In this document: piece after piece, positions 24,901 to 39,900 of the stretch
Position numbering within the stretch: the first letter of the stretch is position 1
Layout of the letters: every line of letters starts with the position of its first letter
NCBI GenBank assembly: GCA_949987565.1
Contig: OX465111.1
Location: forward strand, 10,435,202 to 10,499,201
Direction: 5' to 3'
Length of the DNA: 64,000 nucleotides
Source of the DNA: Luidia sarsii
Lineage: Eukaryota > Echinodermata > Asteroidea > Paxillosida > Luidiidae
Program-made: the position numbers and the translations under genes
The notes under the pieces: generated by a model
Databases searched by the model: none
What the model saw: the letters and a program-made list of their open reading frames with translations, nothing else
What the model was told of the DNA's origin: nothing

Positions 24901-27900
24901 TAACGCAAGTTTATTTCACGGCTAATAATATTTCTCGCTTCCATAAGGGCAAAATTATTCACTACGCGCATGCGTGAATTGCTTCCCTGCCTGGAATGCA
25001 AAATAAATCTTTACGTTGTCGTCTGCTTATTGCCGCATTTTTAAAATTATTTTCAGCAAAGGGGGTAAAGCAACACCGTTAGGGGTTGAAAACTATACCT
25101 CGGCCAAACTTGCGTGTGTGCAAATATTTCTCAGGGTTTTGTCTGAATTCGCAGTTGCTCTTGAAATTGAGGTCATCAAATTCACCGGACGGCAGCCATT
25201 TTCCCCTGTTGTTGTGTACACAAAAATCCTCCATTAAGCCCATGTTTAGGGGCAGAAATTCCGCGCTAGCTCTTTGAGCGCCGAATCCTTGCTTAAACGA
25301 TCCATGAAATGAATTCCGCGCTTACAGCGTCCCGTAAGCGCAGATTTCTGCATTAAGCAGAGCCATGAAATTGGGCCCTGGACTTACAGCTCAGGCATGA
25401 TGCCTGGGCTGAAGATGATGATCTCCATTAAAACAGAAAACCTTCAAATCTGATGATTTGAAAATGACTCTAGACTGTGGCCAATTACTTGTCAGGAATG
25501 GAGTCAGGGCCACACATATTGGCCATATCAAAACTCAAAACAGCAAAATAGTAACCGGTATTTAGGTTCCCATTAACCATAAAAAGATGGGACATAATTA
25601 TCACTAGGAAAATCATAAAATCATAAATCATAAAAAAGTAGATTGTGATTAAAAAACCAAATTTATTTTTTTGCACGTCCACACACGGCAACATTCGTCA
25701 AAAAGCGAATCGTGATTCAAAAATCAGTTCTTGGGGACCAAACTGCGCATACACTGCATACATATTGAAATGTGACCTAACCAGACTGCACATGCCTGGA
25801 ATGTTACCCAGTCAGAGGTACGTTACGGACTGCGTGCGCTTGGTTTGCTCGTACAATGTACGATTGGCGCACAGCCATGTGAAGATCAACCGCTGGTTGT
25901 GGGGAGGCCATACATGTATGTTTATCTGCACGCATGCTGCACTGTGGGATGTAACTTTAATATCGATATTCTCTTTTCCACAGCTTTCACACACACAGCA
26001 ACCGGCAATCACTCCCGAGGTTTCCAAAAAATTGCAAGTAGAACTGCGTGTTTGTGAGATTTGACCGTTCACACACAGAAAAAAGAAAGAAAAAAAACCA
26101 CGAAAAAAAACCTGACGATTCACTGAAGAATTGAAAAAGTGGATCTCATTTTTTGTGTACTACTGTAGTGGGAAGGCAGCAATAAAACCAAGGACATCCT
26201 CCAAAGTCTGCACTGTGCTATGTTCCTACATTATCTTCACTCACATTTGGTATTTCATTAGGTGTCTGGACTGAGTCAATCAATGCAATGTATTCAATGC
26301 CATCTGTGCATATGGAAAGCCTTGAAGGACAACTTTAAGAGAAGTGAGGCTGTTAGCTATAGAGGGCTAGGGAGAGAGGAGAGGAGGAAAACGTGACATT
26401 CCTGACAGTATCTGAGATGGGGTTGCAAAGGTAAAATGCCAACCTTCTTTTGTATTGATGTACATGTGAATAATGCCATCAGCGTTACTGATGGCCAGAT
26501 TCAAATCTACAGTAATGTGTAATTACATGAGATATACATGTAGTACCGGTAGTACATACACTGTATATGTAAGTTATGGATGAATTGGATACATTTTGCC
26601 AAAGTTTTCACAAAGAGGCAAATTCAATTTGGCCATAAATGATGTTTGTCTTTTCCTGTTTACAATGTACCAAGTACAGTACATTGTACACTCTACCGGC
26701 ACATGTCATGAATAAGGATACACATGTAAGGACATTTCCACTGTCTACGTTGTCTAAATAATCGCGATTAAAAAACAGGGGGGGGGGGGGTTGCGTTCAC
26801 ACAGGCCAAAAAATAGCATCTTAAAAAATCACAAGCTGGTTGTGGTTAGCAGTTGTGGTCAAATGGTGGGTGTGTCCTTGAGGGTGGCCCATGCAGGGAG
26901 ACATATAAACAAGCACGGCACTTCCTGCCAATCAGAGCGCAAGCGGTGCATTGTGGGATTAAAAAAAAACACAACCGGTGCGATTCAGCGGAACATTCCA
27001 ACACACACCGCGTCGCAAATAAACACGATTATTTGGAAAAGTCTCACCAATAGTGGAGTCCGAATGGCGATTCAAATTCCACTAAGAATCGCGTTTATTG
27101 TGTCCACACACAAAATATGGAGTTTGAATCGCGATTCAAATAATTGTGTTTATTTGGGAGAGTGGAAACAGCCCTATCAAGTATCAGTATATAGGAGGAA
27201 ACTATTTCAACAGTTCAACTCTTGTAACAAGGGATCCTTGTCCATAAAGGTACAGTATGTGTAATGTAATATGAGATACTGCATACCGGTATTCATCACA
27301 AATGAATGGACCTTTCCCATGAAATATGCAAATAAGAGCTGGCACATGCGCTTTACTAAATTGGTGGGCAAACGAGTGCGCGTTGCGTGCAGGTTTCGAA
27401 ATACACGCGCAGGAGACACTGAATAGCCAATGACCGCACGCCAAACTGTTAGTGAGAAGGAACGCGCGCGCCCGTGGAAAACTATGATTGGTTGGCAGCC
27501 CGCTTGCCCACCAATTTAGTTTAGCGCATGCACTAGGTCTAATTTGCATATTTCATGGGAAAGGTCCATTGTGTCTTAGGATATACATGTACCGTATAGG
27601 GTGCATGCTACTATACACAATGTGCTATGGGCGATGGTTCTGCCAAGAATAGTAGATCATCTTCTGGTGCGCTGACCTTCCTCGGGCGCTGACCTTCCTC
27701 GCAAGGACTGGTCAACACTAAACCGGCTACGGACGGGTGTGGGCCGTTTCAATGCCACCATGCACCGCTGGGGCCTGCGCCCATCAGCAGCCTGCCCATG
27801 CGGAGCCGAGGAACAGACCGCCCACCACATCATCCACGAGTGCCCCACCTTCCCCCCACCCAATGACCTTGACCTGAATGACCTGAGTCCCGACGCAGAG

Positions 27901-30900
27901 AGCTGGCTGCAGCGGCTGAGCGACATCGCCTAGCTGCCTCACACGAAAGAAGAAGAAGATCCAAATTTTGGGACAAGATGCATACTCACCACATTGAAAT
28001 GAATATTATGAAATATATACGTACGGGTATATATACGGCATGTATTGTGTTATGGGATATGTACAGCATTAGTAATGTAAAGTCTGTAGCCGTAGGTATG
28101 GAATTAAGTTTTCTTATTTGCATGTGCTCTTTCTTAGCACTGGTGACAGTGGCATGGGATATTCTAATAACAAGCATGTAAAATGACGTTAAACCACTTT
28201 GCACTGGGAATTCCAAATTCAGAGCATGGTTGTGTATGCACCGGGACTCTCCGAATCCTGGCACTAGCTATGATTCTTTTCAAACAACCTCAAAGCAATC
28301 ATTTAACGTGCTGCAAGTTATCCCACAAATTGCCAGATTCCGCTATAGTGGGAACATTACTTTGGATGATTGAAAGATAGGGTATGTTCAGGGGCACTGG
28401 TTTGGTTGTTAGGCCTAGTTTGTGGTTACTAGTGTTTCTCATCAGCAGGGGTTTGAGGAGCTGACTACAAATTCAAAAACCACCTTGCGGTTCAACTTCA
28501 TATGATATCACTGACACCCGATGACTACGCAACCCACTAGGGGCCACCAGCACCAGATGTGTGTGAATGGGGAATGGGCAAGTCTTGTCTAAACAATAAC
28601 ACAGTGGGTGGTGGGTCGTAAAAGATACCCAGAGGGCATGGACTGGGGAGAAGTACCACTCCTTAGTAGGAATGAAATCGACCGACTTAACCCCTCAGAT
28701 AGTCCCTCGTTGAAAAAAAAAGTTGTGTTCCAACGACAACATTTTATCAGTCGGGCTAACACATTAGAGTTTAGTCCCCAGGTTAGTCCCTCGTAGGAAC
28801 TACCCCATATGCCTTGCCACGGAAGACAGCATGTTCTCCCACAGTCCTGCAGTCGCCAGACAGCCAGTGGTAATCTAGCCTCTGCCTGCAACGCTAATTC
28901 CATGCTCAGTTGGACAGACTGCCTTAAGGATTTGCCCGTCTGGAGAGGGGGGGCCAGTCTGTGGCTAAGGTCCTTCCAGTACACGCACTTCTCCGACTTA
29001 CAGTACAGACGCACATTACATGTTCATTAACCAAACGCCCTTTTGGGGCAGATAAACCCTTGACAAAAATTTCCAAATTATGCCAGGATTGACTCATACA
29101 GTGCATTCTCACTAGAACGAAAAAACGTGATTCACTTTGCAATTCAAAAATTGATTTGTGTGTGTGTGTGTGTGTGTGTGTGAAATCTAAAATCTCACTA
29201 ATAACGGGAACTCGATTTGAGTTCTTTTGGCCCAGTGCAAAGTGGTTAACATCCATACATTGGAACAATTCTAGCTACATGTATGAGCTAAGCAATGACA
29301 AGAACATCATTTCACTAAAGATGAAACATGACATGATTGACTTGTTTATACATTGTATTTGCAGTTGAGATAGTCTTGATAAATATTTTTGGCAATCTAG
29401 ACAAAGTTTGGCAAGTTGGCAATGGTCAAAACTGTATAGATTGCAGTAGGCAACACAGTAGATTGCATTAAGGGCAACCTGCATATATTCAGAAGAGTTA
29501 CTATAATACCAGGCTATACAGCAATGCTCAAGCATTAACCTCACGCACAGAGCCTGGACAGTAAAGCACTATAAAAGTCCAATTCAAGAAATCTGAATCT
29601 TACTACTGTGTATACATCAGTCAAGTTGGAGTCCCTTCTAATCTACACATACATATTTCTGGTTGGATGAGATGCTGCAGCTCCTGTTTCAATTATTCCT
29701 AATGGACAGGCAATGATTATGAATACCGGGTATCTGCTCAACGATTTGTCATCCAAGCTAAGACACATACTGTAACATCCCCCAGGAAAAATAGCACACT
29801 CATCATGAACAGTGTACACGTACAGACCACAAGATATTAAGTTCAATACCATGGTCAAATGGAATAGGTGCTCTGTTTTTGGATGTTATTGCAGTTTGTG
29901 TGCATTTGGGTTCTATTGTCTTGGGTGCTGTTGTTATTGATACAGGCTAGTGTTGCTATTGTTACTTGTTATTGTTGATCCTGCTGTTAATGCTATTGTC
30001 AATGCTACTCTTCTTGCCATCATTATTTCACATGACTGGCACATACATGTATGGGATATGTTGTACAGTAGGGTACCTCCTATTCAAAGGATCCAACATC
30101 AGAGGCCCTACATGTACCTTTATGCAAGGAAGACTGCAATCTGTTTCTGCATGGAAAATTCCAGTTTTCTAAATCAAAAAAAATGATCAACCAAAAAGAG
30201 TGGTCCTTCTCAATATTATTTCAATATCTTTTCATCTCATGCTCAATAAGTTACCATGGCAACCTATTACTTCTTCCTGACAGTGCACAATGAAAAACGA
30301 TGAACTGAATTTTGATTTCCTTGGAACCCATGATTCAATGGAACCTATTTCTGATACTATAAAGTGGACATTTTGGTCAAGAGAATCATTCTGTTAATTC
30401 TATGTCTTGTCCTTTCCATCTACAGAAATGTACGTACAATGTACTGTCCATGTCCATGCACTGTATGTATGCTGAACAAATGTCATCACAAATCCCTTGG
30501 AACTATATGGCATAATGGTTGAATGTGTCTGGCTGGCGCCCCCACCCTGGCAAAGACTAGTTGACTAGTGGAAGGTCATCATGTAAGGGCTGGATAGCTC
30601 AGATAGAGAGAGCGCTGGTCCTGCACTCAGTTTCACCAAACCCATTGTAACTTACGATCAATAGCAAGACTATGAATGATGCAAGGAAACTATACAGCCT
30701 ATCGCAACTTACGATGGGTTACATTCATAAGATACATTGTAAGACTTTGAGAAATCCAGCCCTGGCCCGGTCAAAGTTTTCTTTGCCATTTTTCAAAATT
30801 GTTTAAAAAATTTCCCGGCCAATCCTTTAGTTGTTTGACATAAAGCAATTTACTGGAATATTCATTACATGTCCTTACTTAATTTCCCCTATTGATTCTA

Positions 30901-33900
30901 TCCTTTAGAATATTACACGCGTCTCTTACTCTCTTCCCTTGCCTTTTCCATTTCCTTTTCCAAGAGGAGTTCTGACCCCATTCCATATAGTTGGCCCTTC
31001 ACACATTTGTCATGGTTTTACCAGGCTACCAGGGCTTTATAATTTCAATGGGAATCCATTACGGCATATTTTTGTCCTCACGGGCACTGTTAAGAGCAAA
31101 TTCAATTTTTTCGATTCTGTGAGCTAGACTTTTGGCACTTAGCGAAGAATTTCTCCGCTAACCTTGATTACATTTCTGGCAACACACTGTCAGGCTTTGT
31201 GGATAATTGGCAATAGTGCATCAGATTAGGCATATAGCTGCAGGCCAAATGGATCTATGGCTTAGAATTTTCAGAGATCCTTTGGAGGTACCCGGTACAT
31301 TATTTTCTCCCACGCAAAGTTGGGCTAGGTACAGATTTCAGCAAAAACGATCTGTTTCGACTCCTGGAACATCCAACAGACGCATTGCTTGCACATGTGA
31401 CATGTACAGTGTTCAATCTAGCTTAGATTAGCAAGACAGAAAACTCTTCTGCGTTATATGCAAACCATAAGCAAAACGTTTCTGCTACCGTAAGCAAAGG
31501 ATTTCGGCTTACAGTCAGTAGGCCTAATCAGGTAATAGATTCCATGAAAAACTGTTTTAAGCTCATATACATGTAAGATGCAGTCCCATGAATTTGTAAT
31601 AGTGGCCAAACTGATTGTATTTTAGTGCTAGCTGAAGCCTTTACATTTCTATTATTTCTTGGGGGTGGCCCACGCAAGCACAGACTACTCGGTTCTTTGC
31701 AATCTTCAACCATTTTTCAGGGTGTTGACATTTTAGCCCATTGTGATAGTCAGGCCTAGCCACTGTCATCCTTCTGATGCTTTGTTGTGCATAAAATGGC
31801 AATTTTTTTTAAAATGCCATTATGATAAAAAAAAAATTGCAAACACTAGTCACTTTGATGATCTGACGCACGTACAGGTATATGGTACTTAGTACAGCTG
31901 TACAAGGGTATGACCATTACATAAATGTACGGTAAAAACCTTACGTACTGTAACAATGTGCATGTATATACTTAATATCGGATACTAAACATCTAAACGA
32001 ATAATTGAATTTTGTAAGGGACTAGCATTTATTGTACAAGGTACCGGTACTGTCACTACGTATATTTGCTTTCCACAACAAGTGGGATGTGTTCTCATTA
32101 AGTATGGACATAAAAAGGTTAATGAATGATGCTGTAATGCTTGCCTAGGGCTTGTCTGACTAGTGTCTAAGATATACATTCCTATGTGAGTCAATAGGCC
32201 TATTCCAGTAGCTATACCAGAGTATGAACAAATATGAACTTACCAGTAACTCAAGGGGGTAAAGGTCATCTAATTTTGTTAAGGAAATAATGTAAATTCT
32301 AGACAAATGTGACAATGACATACTCAAAGAGAGCGAGATGCTGGAAATACATCCTAAGGTGAATGTACATGTACAAACTAGTCTCTGTATGTACTTTACA
32401 TGTCTAATTACTGTAGCATCACTGACATGTAAATGTATTATGACACATTGTACGGTAAGTGTAACACTAACAGTACATGCACCACCACTCTTCTCTAACA
32501 CTTGAATTCAACTGTGACAATTGAATACAAAGTCCAAATTAATTACATGTAGGTTAATGTTCACTAAGAGCTGACTATTCCCATATTTACTCAGCTGTCA
32601 TGTATTCACAACACAGAAATATGATTGCATGCTTTGAACAATACTAACCACAAGCCTTTATACCTTCACTGGCCCTATGAATTCATATTGAGCACCAGCT
32701 ATCTAAGATTCAGTCTGTACCCTCCATTACAATCAAACTGCTTGCGGCAATTCTCACAGCATGCCATCACTGTCTTTGCAAACACGAACAGAATACGTTC
32801 CATTTAAAAATGGTCGAACAAAGAATCATGAAATGACCAAGTGCATGTAACCATTGCTAGTGTTCACACTGGTTGAATTATTGAAAAGTGAATTCTGATT
32901 GAAAAACAACTTTTAAAATGACCAAGTGGATGTAACCATTGCTAGGGATCTGTAAAATGCGTTTGAACACACTGGTTAAATAATCAAAAAGTGAATTCTG
33001 ATTGCGCACGTTTACACACACACAAAAAACAGAAGAAAAAACCCCAGAATCTTAATTTAAAATCTTTGCTTTTTATTCCCCACCCCCAAACACAATCCGA
33101 ACTACGGTACGCATACCTGGTTTGTGACCCAAGAATGAGCAATAGAAAGCTGTAATGTCCCTACACCTAATGGACCACATTGACATGCAATGTTCTCCTC
33201 ACATGCACCCATGCGGTATTAATCAAGTAATCAGTCGTGAAGAATGTTTAACTGCTTGTATCAAATTGTGGGACGAAGCTAACAGATTTTCAATTCTCAA
33301 TAGTTTGTACGAGTACATGTGCATGCATGTTTACAAAAATGCAGACTTTTATTTTTTTGGGCAGAAGGATTTTAGCATCTTGTCAACAAGGGTGCGCCAT
33401 ATTGAATTTTGAAGGATGGGGCTGTCAGTGTCAAATTGGCTCAAATGCCCTGTCACACGTCACTTGTACAATGTATGGTACAGTAGATGGTCTCAGAAAT
33501 TGAAATAGGTGTACACAGAGACGCCTCTGGCCTACACGTACTGGGCTAGAGGGAATGCCTGCGGCAATCCTTGGAGATGACTTTTTGTAATGTAACTCTG
33601 TAAAAAAGCTCCATGAATATCATTTTCCAAGGTGTCACTTGAAAGTTTACATGTACATGTATATAAATTGAGAATATATACATGTACCTGTGATGTTAAG
33701 TGTATGTGTAGTGTACATGTACATGTGTACATACAAGTCATACATACATGTATAGTATACATGTACATGAAAGAGATCAGGGATGAAAAAATATCTTTTA
33801 AGATTTTTCTCCTACCGTAGGAAATTCTAGGTGTTGAGTGTCTAACACCTGTGATTTCATTGCAGGCTTTCACACAGTAAGACAAAGAATAATATCAAGC

Positions 33901-36900
33901 ATCACTACTATACAGTACTTGGCTAGCTGTATCTCTGGCAATGTTGTATTATCTAAATGGTACTGCTGTAAGGAGTGTGTATATCAATATGCAGAACAGT
34001 TCTGGCAAAAATGAAAACCTTCCTTGTACTGCAAATTTAACATGGAAGAACAAAGAAAGTTCACAAACCAAATCTATAAACATAATGGCAAGCAGTGTAC
34101 ATGTACAGGTACATCAGAAAATGCTAGGTGTATAAACATCCAGTATTGAAGGACAGAAGGAGGTTGCTGGGATGTAGATCTTGGCCATACTGCCAAGAAA
34201 TTCTAGTCGATGACACTTAAGCGATATATTCTTTTAGTGAAATTTGTACATGTATGCTACACACTGGTGCAATAACTTCCCAGAATGCAGTAATGTAGCA
34301 ATACTCACACCGTTTACATTCACATGGCCTATCCCTACCCTACTGTAAACGCAAGGAGTCTGCTCGGATGTGACTTTTTAAAGGAGATCTTTAATCTGTC
34401 ACGTAGGCATATGGGATGAAATTGGATTTCATTAAAGAGAAACTGGGTTTTCTTTCATTTTTTTATAAGCTGCTTTCTCTCCAGGTGAAAACTACATAAA
34501 TTTTCTGGTTGAAAGTTAGTCCAAGTTGGGATGACATACTAAGTGATGAATGGGCAAGATTGTCCACCCAATCCACCCAGTCTTTAACTGGTAGCCTGCA
34601 CATCTTAAGACCTCTCTTTCAAGCAGGTAGGAATGCTGAAATTGCTTGACTAAGCAATGCTGCGAGATCAGCGGTCACTCCAGTCAAAGCATTCCCTGAA
34701 GGTACCGGTATCCAACAAACTGCTTCTGGTTGTCAAGTTGAAGCAATTGATTCAAAGGGACTTAGACAAATAATCTAATGAATGTCTTTGGATGTGATTT
34801 AAATCCAGGTGTTACAAATGACTAAAATCTAGATATTAAAAATAATGATTTTAATAATGCCAGCCCTGAAAGTAATACTTTACAATGGTTTTACATGATC
34901 TGCATGTACCGTATGTAGATATTGAATGCAACCTGTACAGATAATGAAGTGTTCACTCAAAATTCTAAACAGATAACCATGAACAAGAACACAGGGTCCC
35001 AGCCTGTCTACAGCACATGTACATACATTTTAAGAATTACACTGGGCAGCTGGTCTGATAGTAATTTGACCATGTTGAGATTATTCATCCAGTTCTGTAT
35101 CATTATTACAGACCTTCGTACATCTTACACTGAAGTGCCTGCATGGAAATTGCCGATTCATTTTCTACTGGATATCCCTTTTCAGACTATACCATTACCA
35201 ACTGAATTAAGCACCTGCGCTGTAATATCTGCTTTCATTAATTAGGACAAACATTTTCTGGGATTTTTTGAGTGGGGAAAATTGTGCAAAGTCATATCTT
35301 ACCGTATAAACAATAATTAGGAAATTAACAATTTCCTCGCATATCTATTTCTAAGGAGGCAGTAGAATGAATGAATAAATGGTTTAGTATTGCGCTTAAA
35401 AATCAGTCTTGGGCCTATACATTGTGTATTAGTACATCTGCCTGCATCATTTCATAATATGAGAGAAAATGGGAAAAGTACAGTCGAAATGCATGCTTCA
35501 AATAAATGACTAATACCCTTAGTCTAAGTGACATCATAAAACTTAGTCTAAGTGACATCATAAAACTTCAATAACCATGATATGTCACCTTCACAAGAAC
35601 CAGACAAGCTATTAATTGTTCTATCATTTCTATGTTTTATTTTGGGTAGGCTACATGCTGCCTGTATGAACTCTACAAGATCTACCATGCATACAGTACT
35701 ATACTAAGGCCTGTTTAACACTATAGCTTTAGCTATGGCAGTCACAAGTACTTTGACTGTGGCTCAAGCTCTGGCTCCAATTACAACAAGTTGACAACCA
35801 TCTAGACCTACATGTACATGTAGAAGTTGCATTTACAATATGCTTCTTTTCGATAATGATTCACTTTTGAACCAGGAAAAGGGGCTCAATCCTTTTGAAA
35901 ATAAACAAATTATCCTGAATGAACCTGGCCTGAGGTATAGAAGCCATAGATGCTTAATTTTTTTCCAACGATGACCAAAAAACTCTGAGGGGGGATTGTG
36001 ACGCTTTTCCAACCTTTCACAAGGCACAGTGTAACATTTTGCAGGCCTCCCTTGGGAAGCAAATGCTTACTTCACGGGTTGCTGTTTGCCGGTAGTCTAC
36101 ACATTGCAGGGATGTATCAAGGCCGTGTCCCAAACGGGCTTCCAGAGCTACGGCTAGGGCTATTGTCTTCGCATCCCTGTGTGTTCCCAATAGAGCGAAG
36201 ATCTAGCCGTAGCTCTAGACAACAGATTCGGACACGGCCAAAGACGCTGCAGGTACCAGGCTGTTAATATAAGGTTAAGGGTCAACCATAAGGCGGACGT
36301 AGCACCTACGTACGTCAGAAGTGACAGTGGTAAAGAAAAGAGCCCCCAAAAACTAGTGATGGTGCGGAACTTAAGAAGGATCAAAAAATAAGGATCCAGA
36401 AGAAGGCTTGGGAATAACTAAGAGGAAATATTTCAACTCATCAGGGCCATGGAAGACACTTCTATCCTATCAAAAGTGGACGGCATGATCCATGAACAGC
36501 CACGACGTGTGGCTAGAGATCGCAGCTGGCATTGCTGATCGCACAGGCGAGCAGTGTTACCACGCATGCGCATCGCGTACTATATAGCATGGGACGTCGT
36601 ACAATAAACAGTTCCACCTTCCACATGATCGATTGTCAAGGGTCCCGTGAGAAATCCTCCGCTAGCGGAAGATTTGTCAGAGGTCCTGACCTATAACAAA
36701 ATCTCTCAAGGGTTCACCCTTGTCACTCTCAAGCATTGGTAACCTTTGACATGGATAGCACTTTGGCAAGATTTCTCATGCATGAGACATTCTCTCAAGC
36801 CTTGAGAGTTTTGTCAGTGGTGTGAAAAGGGCTAAAGCCATGGGGCATACTGTACGTGTACGGTATATACTGTACCCTTTGATGATGCTTACCTATGGAA

Positions 36901-39900
36901 GCCATACATGTACGGTATATACCCTTTGGTGATGCTTACCTGTGGAAGCCATGAGGCATACTGTATATATCCTTTGGTGATGTGTCCAGCACCACACGGA
37001 TGACGTACAACACACATGATATCAACTTGATAATCAGATTGAAGAGACGAATACGGACACCTAGAAAGAAGAGAGAACAATTTGTAATCATCTTAATCAT
37101 TTCTTCATAGTGCCCTTTATAAATGCATGTGAAAACTGAAATCCTTGGATAACTTTGCTTTTGCCAACATATGATGGGACAATGTATGTTACTTATACAT
37201 GATTTATGTTTTATGCATAGACATTTTTACAGTAATTGCTACCATAACATATGTATGTATTTTAGTCTTTGATCAAGGCACATGCGGCCAAATGGATAGT
37301 CGCAATCGCATGATCTCTGTTTTGATTGGTGAAGACTCTTGCATATAATTATATGCATATCATGCTACCAAAACGGTAGCAAATGTAAAAAATTAAAAAA
37401 TTAAAAAATTAAAAAACTTTGTGGACAAGTTCCAAAGGCACTCAGGGCGTTTTGTGTTTAAAAGTCCTCCCTCTTGAGCAATCGCGACTATCAATTTCGC
37501 CGCGTGCGCCTTGATCAAAGGCTACATGTATTTTATACCATGAATGCATTTCTTTTTATAAATGGCAAAGTTTCATTTTTTATTTTGTTCAACAGTTCCC
37601 AATCTGTTTTTACTTTGTTTGTTTCACTTTGGCAAGTTAAGTTTAATTAAAGTACACAGTTGGTTGGTGCTTATTTAAGAGCTGCTAGCAGACGGTGACT
37701 TGGGTATTGCTGGGAATAAGTTCAGCCAAGTAGAATGGATGCCTTTGTATCCACTGTAAGACTTACGAAAACACAGGGAGACATCCTACATTCATAAACA
37801 GTATTGTGGGCAACATACTGAAATCCATCTCAGCAATGTGAAATACTAGAAACTACCTTTGTTTAGAAGAACAATGCATAGTGCATCTGGCCATCTGTAT
37901 TCTATGCCTGCTGCCAGGCTAGCTCCCCTAATGCCTCAGGAGAATTAGCGTCGACATAAACAGGGCAGAAATATGACTTCACAATCTGATATCAGTTCCG
38001 CTGGCGAATGATTGCAAAACACCTAGTAAACTGATACATGGCCCAAAGCACTTTGCACTCAAACTAACATATATATGCAAATGTCAGATGAAAACAGATT
38101 TCACATCAACATGTGTACATGTATGTACATTCTCAATTGCTTAAAATGTTAAATTCCTATTGACAAAAATTAATAGCTACCTGTACATGTATGGATGCTA
38201 AAATATGCAGTATATTCTGTCAGCATTATATTTATGTAGGACTGGATAGTCTTGCATTTTTTATATATAATACAATTTTTTGTGCAGTGAAGCAAAAAGT
38301 AATAAACATGAATGTATACATGTACATGTACACACAGTATGCAGGCAATTGTGAAGCACACGTATGCATAAAGGCCTATATGATAAAATCTACCTGTATG
38401 ATTTATGGCAAACACTTTCATTGATGCCATGCAACAGATAAGCTGATAATTCCTCTGATGCAAGTTCTAGGCCCAATTTCATGGCTCTGCTAACCGTAAG
38501 CATAGAATCAGAAGCACAAATTCCATGCTTAGTGCAAGCGCATATTTCACAGCCAATATTATCACTTGCTTCTGTAGGCAGACAATTATTCACTACACAC
38601 GTGCGTGAATTGCTTCCCTTCCTGAGATTATCTGATAAAATCTAATGCAGGTGGGGCTGACGAGGGGAATCGTGTCCCCAACAACAATGGCAAATGTGTC
38701 TGTTGCCACATAAGAGCAATATAAACCTGCAGTAAAGGAGTTACACGTAACGCTTGACAGAACTTTGTCTGTGTCGTGCCCACTCACACGGAGGAAACAG
38801 CATCCCAGTTCAATGCAACACCATTAGGGATCTGAACTTGCATCTGTGAAATCAACTTAAAGGGTTTCATCTGTCCCATTCAATGAATGGCCGCCCGCTA
38901 CTTTTCTCTGCAGTTGCGAATACAAAATCTACCATTAAACAAAGGAATTCCGCGTTAGCTCTTTAACCGCCAAATACTTACTTACGCGATCCATGAAATG
39001 AATTCTGCATTAAAGCCCCTACACAACATTTGGTAAGATCGAAAAACAGAAATGTTCACAGATTTCCATGAAACATGAATACAGTTTGAAGATGGTTATA
39101 GTAGAAACCTCGCACTGAAATATTTCTGCCTAAAATGTTGTATTTTGGTAGAAATGATCAAAAAAATAGTTTACGTCTCACCGAGATCTAAACTATTTTT
39201 CGGAACAGTACCGCGTTGAATGCTACATTTTCGCGAAACAAATGAAGTGATTCTCACGATTTTCTCAAGCCTCGGTTGGCGGATTGAGCTGAAATTTTCA
39301 CAGGTGTGCTATTTCATGCAGATGTTGGATCAGACAATTCCGTATGGATGCTATTCTTTGACCTCGACCAATGTTGTGTAGGGCTTTAAGCAGAGCCATG
39401 AAATCGGGCCTTGCTCTCTAATTTAATAAACAAATACATACATGTACATAGGCCTACACATATCCCCATAGGAGACCATGACTTGTATGAGCGGCAATTT
39501 TCCAGTTTCCATTCTTTGTACACATTGAATACACATACCAAAGTGTACATGCAAATGCATGCTTCGAAAATACAACCAGAAATTCATTTTGGTATGACAC
39601 TTTACGTCATCAATGTACTTCCGTCCAGACACTCTTGTACATGTACAAAACCACATGCAAATGTAAGAGTACATTAACTCTCTTGGGTGAAGCTCTATCC
39701 TTTACTGATGTCTGAAGCAAATTCTGAAGAAGGAATCTGAAGAGAAAACATCTGCTGGGAATCAAACAGACATTCCACCGAATGGTCTCTTTAAAAAACT
39801 GAGCCGTTTCCATGTTGAAATTTACAATCTTTCAAACTTTCCTGATATGAAAATTAATAGCTTCAGTCTTAGTTATATTGGTAATCACTTAACATTTAAA

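Larger units (their letters stand above)
24290..36939 (-). other. Intron 3 of the Slo2 gene
   Basis: This 12.6-kb intron holds TIR elements (24833-25378, about 25640-26177, 26729-27175, 27305-27570, 28189-29249, 36119-36243), a LINE remnant (27700-27960), a SINE (30515-30840), (TAA)n at about 24388, (TG)n at 29156-29181, local duplications (32831-33008, 35519-35568) and ACATGTAC-rich runs (33640-33770). No coding exon was recognised in 29260-36100 and most of it is plain AT-rich intron. Confidence 0.7.

Noticed and set aside
28589..29014. 141-codon minus-strand frame as a piggyBac transposase
   Set aside because: No DDD-type catalytic motif or Cys-rich end, and far too short. Probably chance.
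36888..36940. Extended exon 3 using the second GTAAGC donor
   Set aside because: Extension past the first donor meets TAA at once in the channel frame.
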